Shown: positions 56,389 through 64,000 of the stretch, piece after piece | Layout: every line of letters begins with the position of its first letter | How positions within the stretch are numbered: the stretch's first letter is position 1 | From: Rhizobiales bacterium UBA3584 | GTDB taxonomy: Bacteria > Pseudomonadota > Alphaproteobacteria > Rhizobiales > Devosiaceae | Direction: 5' to 3' | DNA length: 64,000 nt | Assembly: GCA_002375765.1 (NCBI GenBank) | Contig: DFMV01000063.1 | Coordinates: 73,373-137,372, forward strand | Notes under the pieces: model-generated | What the model was told of the DNA's origin: nothing | The model's input: only the letters and a program-made list of their open reading frames with translations | Database searches by the model: none | Position numbers and translations under genes: made by a program

Positions 56389-58866
56389 ATGGCCGAACGA
56401 CGCGCCGCACTCCAAGAGGTAATCGATTACAAGGCGCTCGATCTCGGCGGCCGCTTTTCCCTTTCTGCACCGGAGCGAGGCTGGTCGGGGGAGATAACGC
56501 TTCCCGGCGACGTTCATACGGCCCTGCTCGAAGCCGGCGAAATTCCCGACCCCTATTTTGGCCAGAATGAAGACGCGGTTGCTTGGGTCTATAAGACCCC
56601 CTGGACCATCGAGCGGCGCTTTGATGTGCCCGCAGACATGGCACAAGGCTATCTGACGCTCACCCTCTCCGAGGTCGATTGCATTGCAACGGTGTTTCTC
56701 AACGGAGAGGCGATCGCGCAAACCCAGAACCAGTTCATCCGCTACGATCTCGACGTAACGGGCAAGATAAGGGCAGGGGAAAATACCCTCACCATCGCCT
56801 TCGCCGTGGTGCCCGACGTCGCGAAAGCCCGTGCCGATGCCCACCCCTTTCCCATCCCCTACGCCGCTATGAACCAGAAGGTCGCGCACCTCAATTTCGT
56901 ACGCAAGACCGCCTGTCACGCGGGATGGGACTGGGGCATCTGCCTGATGCCTGTTGGCGTCTATGGCCGTATTGAATTGCGCCGATCCGCATTGGCGCGC
57001 GCCGAAAGCGTCCAGGTCGAACAGCATCACCATAAGGGCAGGGTGAATCTGGTTCTCAGGACCAGAGTCCACACCTTTGATTCTGGTACAGTTTCCCTGA
57101 CCCACACGATTGACGGCCAGACCCTCGGCGGCAACACCGCCGTGGACAAGGGTGAGAACCTCATCGAACACAGGGTAACCATCGACAGCCCCAAGCTCTG
57201 GTGGCCCGCAGGGCAGGGCGACCAGCCGCTCTATGATCTGGTCACCGACCTCGACGGTGAAACAGCCACCCGAAAGATCGGCCTTCGCAAGCTCGAATGG
57301 ATCGTGGAGGCCGACGAGATCGATCACAGCTTCAAATGCCGCATCAATGGCCGCGACATCACCATGATGGGCGCCAACTGGATACCGGCCGACGCAATCC
57401 CCTCGCGCATCACGCCCGAAGTGGTCGAAGACCTGCTGAAAAGCGCCAGAGCCGCCAACTATAACATGCTGCGTGTTTGGGGTGGGGGGCAGTACGAGCC
57501 GGACTGGTTCTACGATCTGTGCGACCAGATGGGACTGCTCATCTGGCATGACTTCATGTTTTCGTGCATGCCCTATCCGTCCGACCGCGCATTTCTTGCG
57601 GACGTGCAAGCCGAAATCACCCAGCAGGTCCGCCGCCTTTCTCATCACGCCTCGATTGCCCTTTGGTGCGGCGATAACGAGGTGATCGGCTCGCTTAACT
57701 GGTATCCCGAAACAAAAGCCAATCGCGACCGGCACCTTGCCAATTACGACAGGCTTTCCAAACTGCTCGCCGAGATCGTCGAGGACGAGGACCCCCAGCG
57801 CCGCTTCTGGCCGTCCTCGCCCTCACTGGGCTACCTGGATTTCGCCGACGGCTGGCATATCGATACGCGCGGCGACATGCATTTCTGGGATGTATGGCAC
57901 TCGGCAAAACCCTTCGAACACTACCGCACGGTGCAGCCGCGCTTTGCCTCCGAATTCGGATTCCAGTCATTCACCTCGATGAATGTCATCGAGAGCTTCA
58001 CCCAAGCCTCCGATCGCAATCCCTCCTCGCCGGTGATGGAAACCCACCAGCGTAACGATGGCGGCAATGCCCGCATTCTTGAAACCATGTGCCGCTATTT
58101 CCGCTTCCCCAAGGGGTTCGAGGAGATGGTGTTCCTCTCGCAGGTTCAGCAGGGGCTGGCCATCAAGACGGCCATCGAATTCTGGCGCTCCACCAAGCCG
58201 CGCTGCATGGGCATGCTGTACTGGCAGATCAACGACATCTGGCCGGTGGCGAGTTGGTCCAGCCTTGATTACGGCGGCCAGTGGAAGCTGCTGCACTACC
58301 TCGCCAGGCGCTTTTTTGCGCCCATCAGCATCGTCGCTATCCCCGATGACAATGGCATTGTCATCAAGGGCATGAACGACGGGCCGACACCTGCGGAGAT
58401 TACGCTCGATATGATCGCAGTGGATATGGAAGGTGTCGTCAAACCCTTGCACGGACTCGATGTTTCGCTCGGACTTGAATCTGCATCTGAACTGGCTCGC
58501 GTATCACGCGAGGCATTGGCGGACGGACAGTTTCTGATGCTCGAATGGCGCGATCGCAACGGCGCGCTGATCGGCAGAAACGACTTCTTTCCGCGCGCCC
58601 ATAAATACTACGATCTGCCCGCAGCAACGGTCAGCGCGCGCTGGGCGCAAGGCGTGAACGGTCCCGAACTCACCCTGCAATCGGATGCGTGTGCCTTCTT
58701 TGTCACGGCTCAGGTCGAACCTATGGGATATTTCTCGGACAACTGTTTCACCCTCTTGCCCGGTCGTCCGGTAACCCTTAGCTTCTCGCCTCGCAGGGGT
58801 GCGGCGCCGGGCCTGGACGATCTCCAAAATTCATTGCGGATCAGCCATTTGGCGGAAACATATTGA
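56389..58866 (+). CDS. Beta-mannosidase, glycoside hydrolase family 2
   Basis: An 825-residue cytosolic enzyme. It has an N-terminal jelly-roll (residues 15-190, WVYKTPWTIERRFDVP; ACHAGWDWGICLMPVGVYG), an immunoglobulin-like domain, and then a TIM barrel. The barrel contains the acid/base Glu431 in LWCGDNE and the nucleophile Glu522 in FASEFGFQS, followed by MGMLYWQINDIWPVASW. The WDWG and WCGDNE patterns distinguish beta-mannosidases from beta-galactosidases. It releases mannose from beta-mannosides. The D-lyxose/D-mannose isomerase gene starts 18 bases downstream. Confidence 0.92.
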   Translation: MAERRAALQEVIDYKALDLGGRFSLSAPERGWSGEITLPGDVHTALLEAGEIPDPYFGQNEDAVAWVYKTPWTIERRFDVPADMAQGYLTLTLSEVDCIATVFLNGEAIAQTQNQFIRYDLDVTGKIRAGENTLTIAFAVVPDVAKARADAHPFPIPYAAMNQKVAHLNFVRKTACHAGWDWGICLMPVGVYGRIELRRSALARAESVQVEQHHHKGRVNLVLRTRVHTFDSGTVSLTHTIDGQTLGGNTAVDKGENLIEHRVTIDSPKLWWPAGQGDQPLYDLVTDLDGETATRKIGLRKLEWIVEADEIDHSFKCRINGRDITMMGANWIPADAIPSRITPEVVEDLLKSARAANYNMLRVWGGGQYEPDWFYDLCDQMGLLIWHDFMFSCMPYPSDRAFLADVQAEITQQVRRLSHHASIALWCGDNEVIGSLNWYPETKANRDRHLANYDRLSKLLAEIVEDEDPQRRFWPSSPSLGYLDFADGWHIDTRGDMHFWDVWHSAKPFEHYRTVQPRFASEFGFQSFTSMNVIESFTQASDRNPSSPVMETHQRNDGGNARILETMCRYFRFPKGFEEMVFLSQVQQGLAIKTAIEFWRSTKPRCMGMLYWQINDIWPVASWSSLDYGGQWKLLHYLARRFFAPISIVAIPDDNGIVIKGMNDGPTPAEITLDMIAVDMEGVVKPLHGLDVSLGLESASELARVSREALADGQFLMLEWRDRNGALIGRNDFFPRAHKYYDLPAATVSARWAQGVNGPELTLQSDACAFFVTAQVEPMGYFSDNCFTLLPGRPVTLSFSPRRGAAPGLDDLQNSLRISHLAETY

Positions 58867-58884
58867 GCAGACGGAGATCACGGG

Positions 58885-59595
58885 ATGAAGCGTTCCCGCG
58901 TCAATGAAATCATTTCTGAAGCGGACGAATTCATCCGCTCTTTCGGCTATATCCTGCCCCCCTTCGCCTATTGGACGCCGTCCGAAATGAAGGACAAGCA
59001 GGACCAGATCGACAACATCTTGCGGTCGGGCCTGGGCTGGGACGTGACCGATTACGGGCAGGGCGATTTCGACGGGTTGGGCCTGTTCCTGTTCACCGTG
59101 CGCAATGGCGATGCGGCCGATCTCGGCAAGGGGCGGGGCATGCTGTATGCGGAAAAGATCATGATCTCGCGTCACGACCAAATCTCGCCCATGCACCGTC
59201 ACACCATCAAGGCCGAAGACATCATCAATCGCGGCGGCGCCACCCTGGCGCTTCAGCTCTACAATGACGACGGAACCGGCGAGGGCATCGACACCTCGGG
59301 GGAAGTCGAAGTGTTTACTGACGGGATTCGCCGTGTTCTGCCCGCCGGCGGGATTCTCGAATTGTCGCCCGGCGAAAGCGTCACCCTGTTGCCGGGCAAC
59401 TGGCACAAGTTCTGGGGCGAAGGCGGCGACGTGCTGATCGGTGAGGTTTCCACAGTCAACGACGATCGCACCGACAACACGTTCCTCGATCCCATCGGGC
59501 GGTTCTCCGAGATCGAGGAAGACGTCGACCCCATCCACCTGTTGGTGTCGGACTATGAAAAATGGTTTGGGGTCGGGGGCAACTCGGGCTACTGA
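58885..59595 (+). CDS. D-lyxose/D-mannose ketol-isomerase family protein
   Basis: A 236-residue cupin-type sugar isomerase. Metal ligands are visible in ISPMHRHTIKAEDII (His, His, Glu) and LLPGNWHKFWGEGG (His). The N-terminal helix pair EADEFIRSFGYILPPFAYW is typical of D-lyxose isomerase (EC 5.3.1.15), which also converts mannose to fructose. Coming right after a beta-mannosidase, mannose is the likely physiological substrate. It is probably cotranscribed with the mannosidase. Confidence 0.9.
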   Translation: MKRSRVNEIISEADEFIRSFGYILPPFAYWTPSEMKDKQDQIDNILRSGLGWDVTDYGQGDFDGLGLFLFTVRNGDAADLGKGRGMLYAEKIMISRHDQISPMHRHTIKAEDIINRGGATLALQLYNDDGTGEGIDTSGEVEVFTDGIRRVLPAGGILELSPGESVTLLPGNWHKFWGEGGDVLIGEVSTVNDDRTDNTFLDPIGRFSEIEEDVDPIHLLVSDYEKWFGVGGNSGY

Positions 59596-59675
59596 CGCCA
59601 TCGTGATAGTGGAGCGGCGGAACAAGAAATGTCTCGTACGATTGGCAAAGTGTGCCAATCAACGAGGAGTCAACA

Positions 59676-60818
59676 ATGTTCCGCCAAGTTCTTGCCGGCC
59701 TTGCCTGCGCGACAGCGCTTACCGCACCCACCATTGCCCAGACCTTTGAAACCGAAGCAGGTTCGGTAACGCTTGCTCCGGTTGTCGAGGGGCTGCAATC
59801 GCCTTGGGGCATGGTGTTCCTGCCCGATGACAGCATGCTGGTGACCGAACGGTCTGGCAATTTGCGGCACGTCACGGCGGACGGATCGATTTCCGACCCG
59901 ATTGGCGGCACACCCGAGGTGGTCTTTGAGGGGCAGGGTGGTCTGCTCGATGTAGCGCTCGATCCCGAATTTGAAACCAATCGCTATGTCTATGTGAGTT
60001 ATGCCGAACCCGGTGATGAGGCGGGGACGAATTCAACAGCCGTGGCCCGTGGCGTTCTGAACGACGACATGACCCAGTTGTCCGATGTTGAAGTCATCTT
60101 CTCCCAGCGGCCCAAGCTGCCCTCGACGCTGCATTTCGGCTCGCGCCTGGCGTTTGACGAGGATGGCTATCTGTTCATCACCACCGGTGAACGGTCCGAC
60201 GCCGAGTTCCGCGTCCAGGCGCAGGATCTCGATTCCCATCTCGGCAAGGTCATCCGCATCCTGCCCGACGGATCGGTGCCCGAGGACAACCCCTTTGTCG
60301 ATACCGAAGGCGCGTTGCCTGAAATCTGGAGCTATGGCCATCGCAACATGCAGGGTGCCGACATGCACCCCGAGACCGACCAGCTTTGGGTGGCAGAGCA
60401 TGGACCGCGCGGTGGCGACGAACTCAACAAGATCGTGCCCGGTGGAAACTACGGCTGGCCCCTGCTGACCGAAGGCACCGAATATTCCGGCGACCCCATC
60501 AATCCGCCCGAAGATCTGCCCGATGACCTGGTGGAAGCCGAGCGGACCTGGGTGCCATCGCCGGCACCGTCGGGGCTTGCGTTCTATACCGGCGAATTGT
60601 TTCCCCAATGGCAGGGTGATGCCTTCATGGGCGCTCTGGCCGGCACGGATCTGATCCGCATCGACCTCGAAGGCGAGGATGTCGTGGGTGATGAATTCCT
60701 GTTCGGCGACGATTTTCCCCATCGCATCCGCGATGTGACCCAGGGTGACGACGGTGCACTCTATCTCATCACCGACGCAGATCCGGGGCAGATTCTGCGG
60801 TTGAGCCCGGCGCAGTGA
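59676..60818 (+). CDS. Soluble PQQ-dependent aldose sugar dehydrogenase (YliI/Asd type)
   Basis: A 380-residue periplasmic six-bladed propeller with signal peptide (ending IAQ). Family landmarks are GLQSPWGMVFLPDDSMLVTER, GGLLDVALDP, TLHFGSRLAFDEDGYLFITTGE, WSYGHRNMQGADMHP, WVAEHGPRGGDELN and GGNYGWP. These hold the PQQ and calcium sites. It oxidises aldoses broadly. The ATG at 59676 has GAGGAG upstream. A hairpin follows its stop. It is a second PQQ enzyme in the window besides the membrane glucose dehydrogenase. Confidence 0.92.
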   Translation: MFRQVLAGLACATALTAPTIAQTFETEAGSVTLAPVVEGLQSPWGMVFLPDDSMLVTERSGNLRHVTADGSISDPIGGTPEVVFEGQGGLLDVALDPEFETNRYVYVSYAEPGDEAGTNSTAVARGVLNDDMTQLSDVEVIFSQRPKLPSTLHFGSRLAFDEDGYLFITTGERSDAEFRVQAQDLDSHLGKVIRILPDGSVPEDNPFVDTEGALPEIWSYGHRNMQGADMHPETDQLWVAEHGPRGGDELNKIVPGGNYGWPLLTEGTEYSGDPINPPEDLPDDLVEAERTWVPSPAPSGLAFYTGELFPQWQGDAFMGALAGTDLIRIDLEGEDVVGDEFLFGDDFPHRIRDVTQGDDGALYLITDADPGQILRLSPAQ

Positions 60819-60834
60819 TGCGATAATCAGGCCA

Positions 60835-60855
60835 GGCATCGGGGGAACCGATGCC
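60835..60855 (+). terminator. Hairpin after the sugar dehydrogenase gene
   Basis: GGCATCGG-GGGAA-CCGATGCC is a perfect 8-bp stem starting 17 bases after the stop codon. No T run follows, so it may be a mRNA-protecting or weak terminator hairpin. Confidence 0.5.
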
Positions 60856-60915
60856 CGGGCCCTGCCAGGCGCCCGGAGCGGGATCGAACTCGCACAGGGT
60901 GAGAGGCACCCTTGC

Positions 60916-60939
60916 TGGTCCCGTACATTTTGGGGACCA
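60916..60939 (+). promoter_or_regulatory. Hairpin covering the ribosome-binding site of the TRAP gene
   Basis: TGGTCCC (60916-60922) can pair perfectly with GGGACCA (60933-60939) around a ten-base loop. The right arm overlaps the Shine-Dalgarno sequence GGGGA of the ATG at 60943, so folding would block translation. Confidence 0.45.
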
Positions 60940-60942
60940 ATC

Positions 60943-61965
60943 ATGTTCACCAGAACCCTGCTCGCGGCAGCGCTTTATGGCGCTGCCTCCATTTCGTCCG
61001 CGCCGGCTCAGGAGTTCACCTTCCGGCTGCACCAATTCCTGCCCATGACCGACAGCGTGCCGCGCGAAGGACTGATCCCCTGGGCCGAGACCATAGAAGA
61101 TCAATCGGAGGGGAGGATAAAAATCGAATATTATCCCTCGATGATCCTTGGCGGCGCACCTCCCAACCTGTTCGATCAGGCCCAGGATGGTGTGGTCGAT
61201 CTGATCTGGACGGTGCTCGGCTACACGCCGGGGCGCTTTCCCAAGTCAGAAGTGTTCGAGATGCCGTTCCTCGTGACAAACGCCGAGGATACCTCGCGTG
61301 CTTTCCAGCGTTATGTCGAAGAAAACGCCATGGACGAGTTCGCCGACGTCAAGCTGATCGCCGTGCATACCCACGGACCCGGCGTTTTCCATTCGTCCAG
61401 TCCAATCGAAACGCTCGACGATCTCGCCGGGCTGAAGGTGCGTGGGGGATCTCGGGTCATTTCCGCCATGCTGACCGATCTGGGCGCCGAGGCCATCGGC
61501 ATGCCCGTCCCGCAGGTGCCTGAAAGTCTGTCGCGCGGCGTGATCGATGCCGCGACCATTCCCTGGCAGGTAACGATGGCGTTGCGCACCAGCGAGATCG
61601 TTTCCCATCACACCGAGTTCTCAGGCAATCAAGGGCTTTATACGCAGACTTTTGCCTTCGTCATGAACCGCGACAGCTACGAGAGCCTTCCAGACGACCT
61701 CAAGGCCGTGATTGATGCCAATACCGGCGTGGAGTGGGCCGGGCGGTTCGGGGCGGCCAATGATGCCGACGATATCGTGGCTCGCAATGAGGCGCTGGGG
61801 CGTGGCAATGCCATCGTTACGCTTGACGCCGAGGAGACCGCGCGCTGGCGGGCTGCAGCGCAGGTGACCATAGACAACTGGTTTGCCGAGACCGCCGCAA
61901 ACGGTATCGACGGCGAAGCGCTGTATGGGCGGGCGCTTGAGTTGGTGGCCGAAGAGACGCGATAG
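60943..61965 (+). CDS. dctP: TRAP transporter solute-binding protein (DctP family)
   Basis: A 340-residue periplasmic binding protein with signal peptide (ending APAQ). The DctP pattern includes FRLHQFLPMTDSVPREGL, the substrate-carboxylate arginine region GLKVRGGSRVISAMLTDLGA (about 163-182), PMPVPQVPESLSRGVIDAAT-type segment and a closing helix. It should capture an organic anion for a DctQM permease, but no dctQ or dctM genes follow in the window. Its stop TAG is the first triplet of a dispersed repeat. Confidence 0.9.
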   Translation: MFTRTLLAAALYGAASISSAPAQEFTFRLHQFLPMTDSVPREGLIPWAETIEDQSEGRIKIEYYPSMILGGAPPNLFDQAQDGVVDLIWTVLGYTPGRFPKSEVFEMPFLVTNAEDTSRAFQRYVEENAMDEFADVKLIAVHTHGPGVFHSSSPIETLDDLAGLKVRGGSRVISAMLTDLGAEAIGMPVPQVPESLSRGVIDAATIPWQVTMALRTSEIVSHHTEFSGNQGLYTQTFAFVMNRDSYESLPDDLKAVIDANTGVEWAGRFGAANDADDIVARNEALGRGNAIVTLDAEETARWRAAAQVTIDNWFAETAANGIDGEALYGRALELVAEETR

Positions 61966-62015
61966 AGCCTTTCCACAATAGGTGGGAACCACCTGTTCGT
62001 TTGGAAACGCGACAA
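61963..62015. repeat. Dispersed repeat beginning TAGAGCC
   Basis: TAGAGCCTTTCCACAATAGG followed by a short palindrome AGGTGG-GAA-CCACCT (61980-61994) and GTTCGTTTGGAAACGCGAC. I recognise this as resembling a common Hyphomicrobiales intergenic repeat, and its start matches the ends of the elements at 13988 and 55648. Its right border is approximate. Confidence 0.5.
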
Positions 62016-62130
62016 TTCGGGGCTTTTGCTTTGGAGCCAATGTGGCGGTGGCGCGTTGTCGTGCTATAGGCTGACGGCGCGCCGCCGGCACAATCCATTT
62101 TGATTTGATCGATAACGAGGTTTCCACCCC

Positions 62131-63678
62131 GTGCCCAAACTTTCCGACAAGCCGCTCCTTGAGGTGCGGACTGCCAAGATTCGCGATATTCCAGCCATCA
62201 TCAAGCTGACCCAGAGGGTTTACCCCGAAGAAGGCCCATATCTTCCCGGCACGATCCGTGGGCAGATCAATGCCTTTCCCGAGGGCCAGTTCGTTGCGGT
62301 CTATGACGGGCAGATCGTGGGTTATGCCGCCACGCTGCAATTGGCCGAAAAGCAGATATTCAAGCAGCACACCTGGGAAAACATCACCGGTGCCGGTTAT
62401 GGCTCGCTTCACAACGCCAAGGGCGAATGGCTCTATGGTGTGGAAGTCTGCGTCGATCCGGGCCGCCAGCGCAACCGCATCGGACGCAGGCTGTACGAAG
62501 CCCGCCAGCGCCTGTGCGAAGAGCTTTGGCTCAAGGGTATTGCTTTCGGTGGGCGCCTGCCGGGCTATCGCCGCAACAAGAAGGATTATCCGCGCGCCAG
62601 CCAGTATTTCCAGGCCGTGGTGGATCGCGAAGTGCGCGATCCTGTGGCCAGCTTTCAGATGAAGCTCGGCTTTGAGCCCGAATTGCTGTTGCGCAATTAT
62701 CATCCCGACGACAAGGCGTCGGGTGGCCATGCGGCACTCATGGTGTGGCGCAACCCGCGTTACGACGAGGAGGACGAAGCCCGTCCGGCGCACAAGCGCA
62801 GCCGCGAAACGGTGCGCGTGACCACCGTGCAGCTCGAGGCGCGGCGGTTTGCCGACGCGGACGCGTTTTTCACGCACATGGAGTATTTCGCCGACGTGGC
62901 GGCCGACTATGGGTCGGACTTCGTGGTGTTTCCCGAACTGTTCACGCTGATGCTTCTGTCGAGCGAACCAGAACAGCCACCCCATGAAGCGATCCTGCGG
63001 CTGACCGAATACACCCCCCAATTCATCGAGCGCATGCAGCAAATGGCGCTCAAATACAACATCAACATCATCGGTGGCTCTCACCCCACGATCACCGAGG
63101 ATGAGGATATCCAGAACGTCTGCTATGTCTTTTTGCGCGACGGCACGGTCCACGCCCAGGAAAAGATGCACCCCACACCCGACGAACGCGATTACTGGGG
63201 GATCGTTGGTGGCGACTCCGTGGACGTGATCGACACCGATTGCGGGCCGGTCGGGGTGATGATCTGTTACGACAGCGAGTTTCCCGAAGTGGCCCGGCGT
63301 CTGGCCGATCAGGGCGCCCGCATCATGTTCGTGCCCTATTGCACCGACACGCGGCAGGGTCATTTGCGCGTCAAATATTGCTGCCAGGCCCGCACCATCG
63401 AGAACCAGTGCTATGTCGTGACCTCGGGGATCACCGGCAACCTGGCCAATGTCGACAATCTCGACATCAACTATGCCCACTCCTCCATCTTTACCCCCTC
63501 GGACATGCCCTTCGCCCGCGACGGGATCGCCGCCGAAGCGAGCGAGAATGTCGAGATGGTGGTTGTGGCTGACCTCAATGTTTCGACCCTGCAATGGGCC
63601 CGCTCGCAAGGTGCCGTCAGAAACCTCCGCGACCGCCGCTTCGATCTCTACCGCATCCGCTGGAAGGATGGTGGATAA
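62131..63678 (+). CDS. GNAT N-acetyltransferase - carbon-nitrogen hydrolase fusion
   Basis: A 515-residue two-domain enzyme. Residues 8 to about 205 are a GNAT domain with the acetyl-CoA loop VDPGRQRNRIGRRLYEARQ. Residues about 225-510 are a nitrilase-superfamily domain with the full triad: Glu in VVFPELF, Lys in AQEKMHPTPDERDYWG, and Cys in GVMICYDSEFPE. It has EFPEVARRLADQGARIMFVP and TIENQCYVVTSG. This fusion is a recognised, widespread arrangement, probably a combined amidohydrolase/acetyltransferase with unknown substrate. It starts with GTG and stands alone. Confidence 0.92.
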   Translation: MPKLSDKPLLEVRTAKIRDIPAIIKLTQRVYPEEGPYLPGTIRGQINAFPEGQFVAVYDGQIVGYAATLQLAEKQIFKQHTWENITGAGYGSLHNAKGEWLYGVEVCVDPGRQRNRIGRRLYEARQRLCEELWLKGIAFGGRLPGYRRNKKDYPRASQYFQAVVDREVRDPVASFQMKLGFEPELLLRNYHPDDKASGGHAALMVWRNPRYDEEDEARPAHKRSRETVRVTTVQLEARRFADADAFFTHMEYFADVAADYGSDFVVFPELFTLMLLSSEPEQPPHEAILRLTEYTPQFIERMQQMALKYNINIIGGSHPTITEDEDIQNVCYVFLRDGTVHAQEKMHPTPDERDYWGIVGGDSVDVIDTDCGPVGVMICYDSEFPEVARRLADQGARIMFVPYCTDTRQGHLRVKYCCQARTIENQCYVVTSGITGNLANVDNLDINYAHSSIFTPSDMPFARDGIAAEASENVEMVVVADLNVSTLQWARSQGAVRNLRDRRFDLYRIRWKDGG

Positions 63679-63952
63679 GGCAAGGCTTATTTAGGTTGAG
63701 CCCATCCTTTGGCTTACCTGGGATGGGGTGAGGGGGCCTTTCTTTTCACGCATGCCAAAACCTCCGACGGCGATGTCGCCTCGGGCCATGATCGCCATTC
63801 GAGCTTAGCTCTCATGGCCTTCTCACCTCCAATCGCGCCACCGGCACGATTGGCCGAAGGATGGATCGAAGAACGGCATGGGGCGATGAACGCTCCGCAT
63901 GTTTAGTTAGTATATGAAGCGATCATCGCCCCACGCGCCCAGGGTTTTTGGC
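63679..63952. other. Intergenic tail with short inverted repeats
   Basis: This 274-base stretch contains GGCCATGA (63784-63791) paired with TCATGGCC (63812-63819), and CCAATCG...CGATTGG around 63831-63855. No reading frame looks coding. It separates the fusion enzyme from a clipped minus-strand gene. Confidence 0.5.
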
Positions 63953-64000
63953 TTAGTCGCCCTTCAGAAGGCTAGGGTCAATCCCCTCCGGGTTTCCCCG
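63953..64000 (-). CDS. C-terminal end of a gene cut by the window edge
   Basis: On the minus strand the last 15 codons read RGNPEGIDPSLLKGD followed by TAA. The sequence has a protein-like composition and ends in a clean stop, but too little is present to identify the product. Confidence 0.35.
   Translation of the reverse strand, partial: RGNPEGIDPSLLKGD

Noticed and set aside
55795..57735. A 646-codon minus-strand frame covering the methyltransferase and beta-mannosidase
   Set aside because: Only its last 160 codons match a protein family; the rest is antisense to the mannosidase. An AGGAGG site marks the real ATG at 56277.
60855..60935. A tRNA-like stretch on the minus strand (GAGTTCGATCC with a 5-bp stem around GCCTCTC)
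   Set aside because: The T stem is mismatched, position 33 of the would-be anticodon loop is not T, and no acceptor stem or D arm can be built, so no cloverleaf forms.
61621..63609. A 662-codon minus-strand frame opposite dctP and the GNAT-nitrilase gene
   Set aside because: Both plus-strand genes have intact catalytic motifs; the antisense frame has no ribosome-binding site or domain pattern.
63709..63906. A 65-codon frame near the right end
   Set aside because: It crosses two inverted repeats, lacks a ribosome-binding site and shows no protein-like pattern.

Overview
The window looks like a chromosomal segment of a GC-rich alphaproteobacterium of the order Hyphomicrobiales (Rhizobiales). 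Several features point there: a ccmI-ccmE-ccmF-ccmH cytochrome c block, a degP / response regulator / histidine kinase / glnE run, a dmeRF nickel-cobalt efflux pair, remnants of an RcGTA-type gene transfer agent, and two families of short dispersed repeats familiar from this order. Acidic secreted proteins and a bacterial voltage-gated sodium channel would fit a salt-tolerant Devosiaceae-like organism (Devosia/Pelagibacterium); that genus-level guess is inference. There are no rRNA genes, convincing tRNA genes, CRISPR arrays or insertion sequences.

Layout. 0-2.1 kb: a clipped secreted-protein start, a universal stress protein, a DUF5996 protein and a small GNAT protein. 2.3-7.2 kb: a complete ytfQ-ytfR-ytfT-yjfF sugar ABC transporter on the minus strand with GntR-type palindromes upstream. 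7.3-9.2 kb: a copper-handling operon (DUF2946-like, a YcnI-PCu(A)C fusion, SCO1). 9.4-11.6 kb: an alpha/beta hydrolase lacking its serine, divergent from dmeRF. 11.7-15.2 kb: ilvA, a TlpA-like thioredoxin, an HxlR regulator divergent from an NTF2-like gene. 15.3-18.4 kb: a minus-strand set of a Tat-exported CxxC protein, an ABC ATPase, an FtsX-type permease and a His-rich PCu(A)C-like protein without the copper motif. 18.5-24.8 kb: an alkaline phosphatase behind tandem PHO boxes, a sodium channel, membrane PQQ glucose dehydrogenase and an M23 peptidase. 25.1-29.8 kb: a collapsed gene transfer agent cluster in which the terminase ATPase is fused in frame to the C-terminal half of the host-specificity protein, followed by DUF2793 and a GH108 lysozyme with a holin-like tail. 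29.8-33.6 kb: a broken metallo-beta-lactamase-fold gene and a PepSY-like / PhoP-PhoQ-like set. 33.7-38.0 kb: an unknown protein and two FAD proteins. 38.1-43 kb: ccm genes and a TauE-type permease. 43.1-51.4 kb: degP, two-component pair, glnE, and a PAS kinase. 51.8-56.3 kb: two paralogous ABC exporters, a MITE-like element and a membrane methyltransferase. 56.4-63.7 kb: beta-mannosidase, lyxose/mannose isomerase, a soluble PQQ sugar dehydrogenase, an orphan TRAP binding protein and a GNAT-nitrilase fusion.

Themes. Sugar use is prominent: a galactofuranose-type transporter, beta-mannosidase with a mannose/lyxose isomerase, and two PQQ sugar dehydrogenases. Periplasmic metal and redox handling recurs (copper operon, dmeRF, the His-rich/CxxC ABC set, ccm genes). 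The most unusual objects are the in-frame terminase::host-specificity fusion, the ABC/PCu(A)C-like set, and dispersed repeats whose conserved TAGAGCC end supplies the stop codon of the neighbouring gene at three separate loci.
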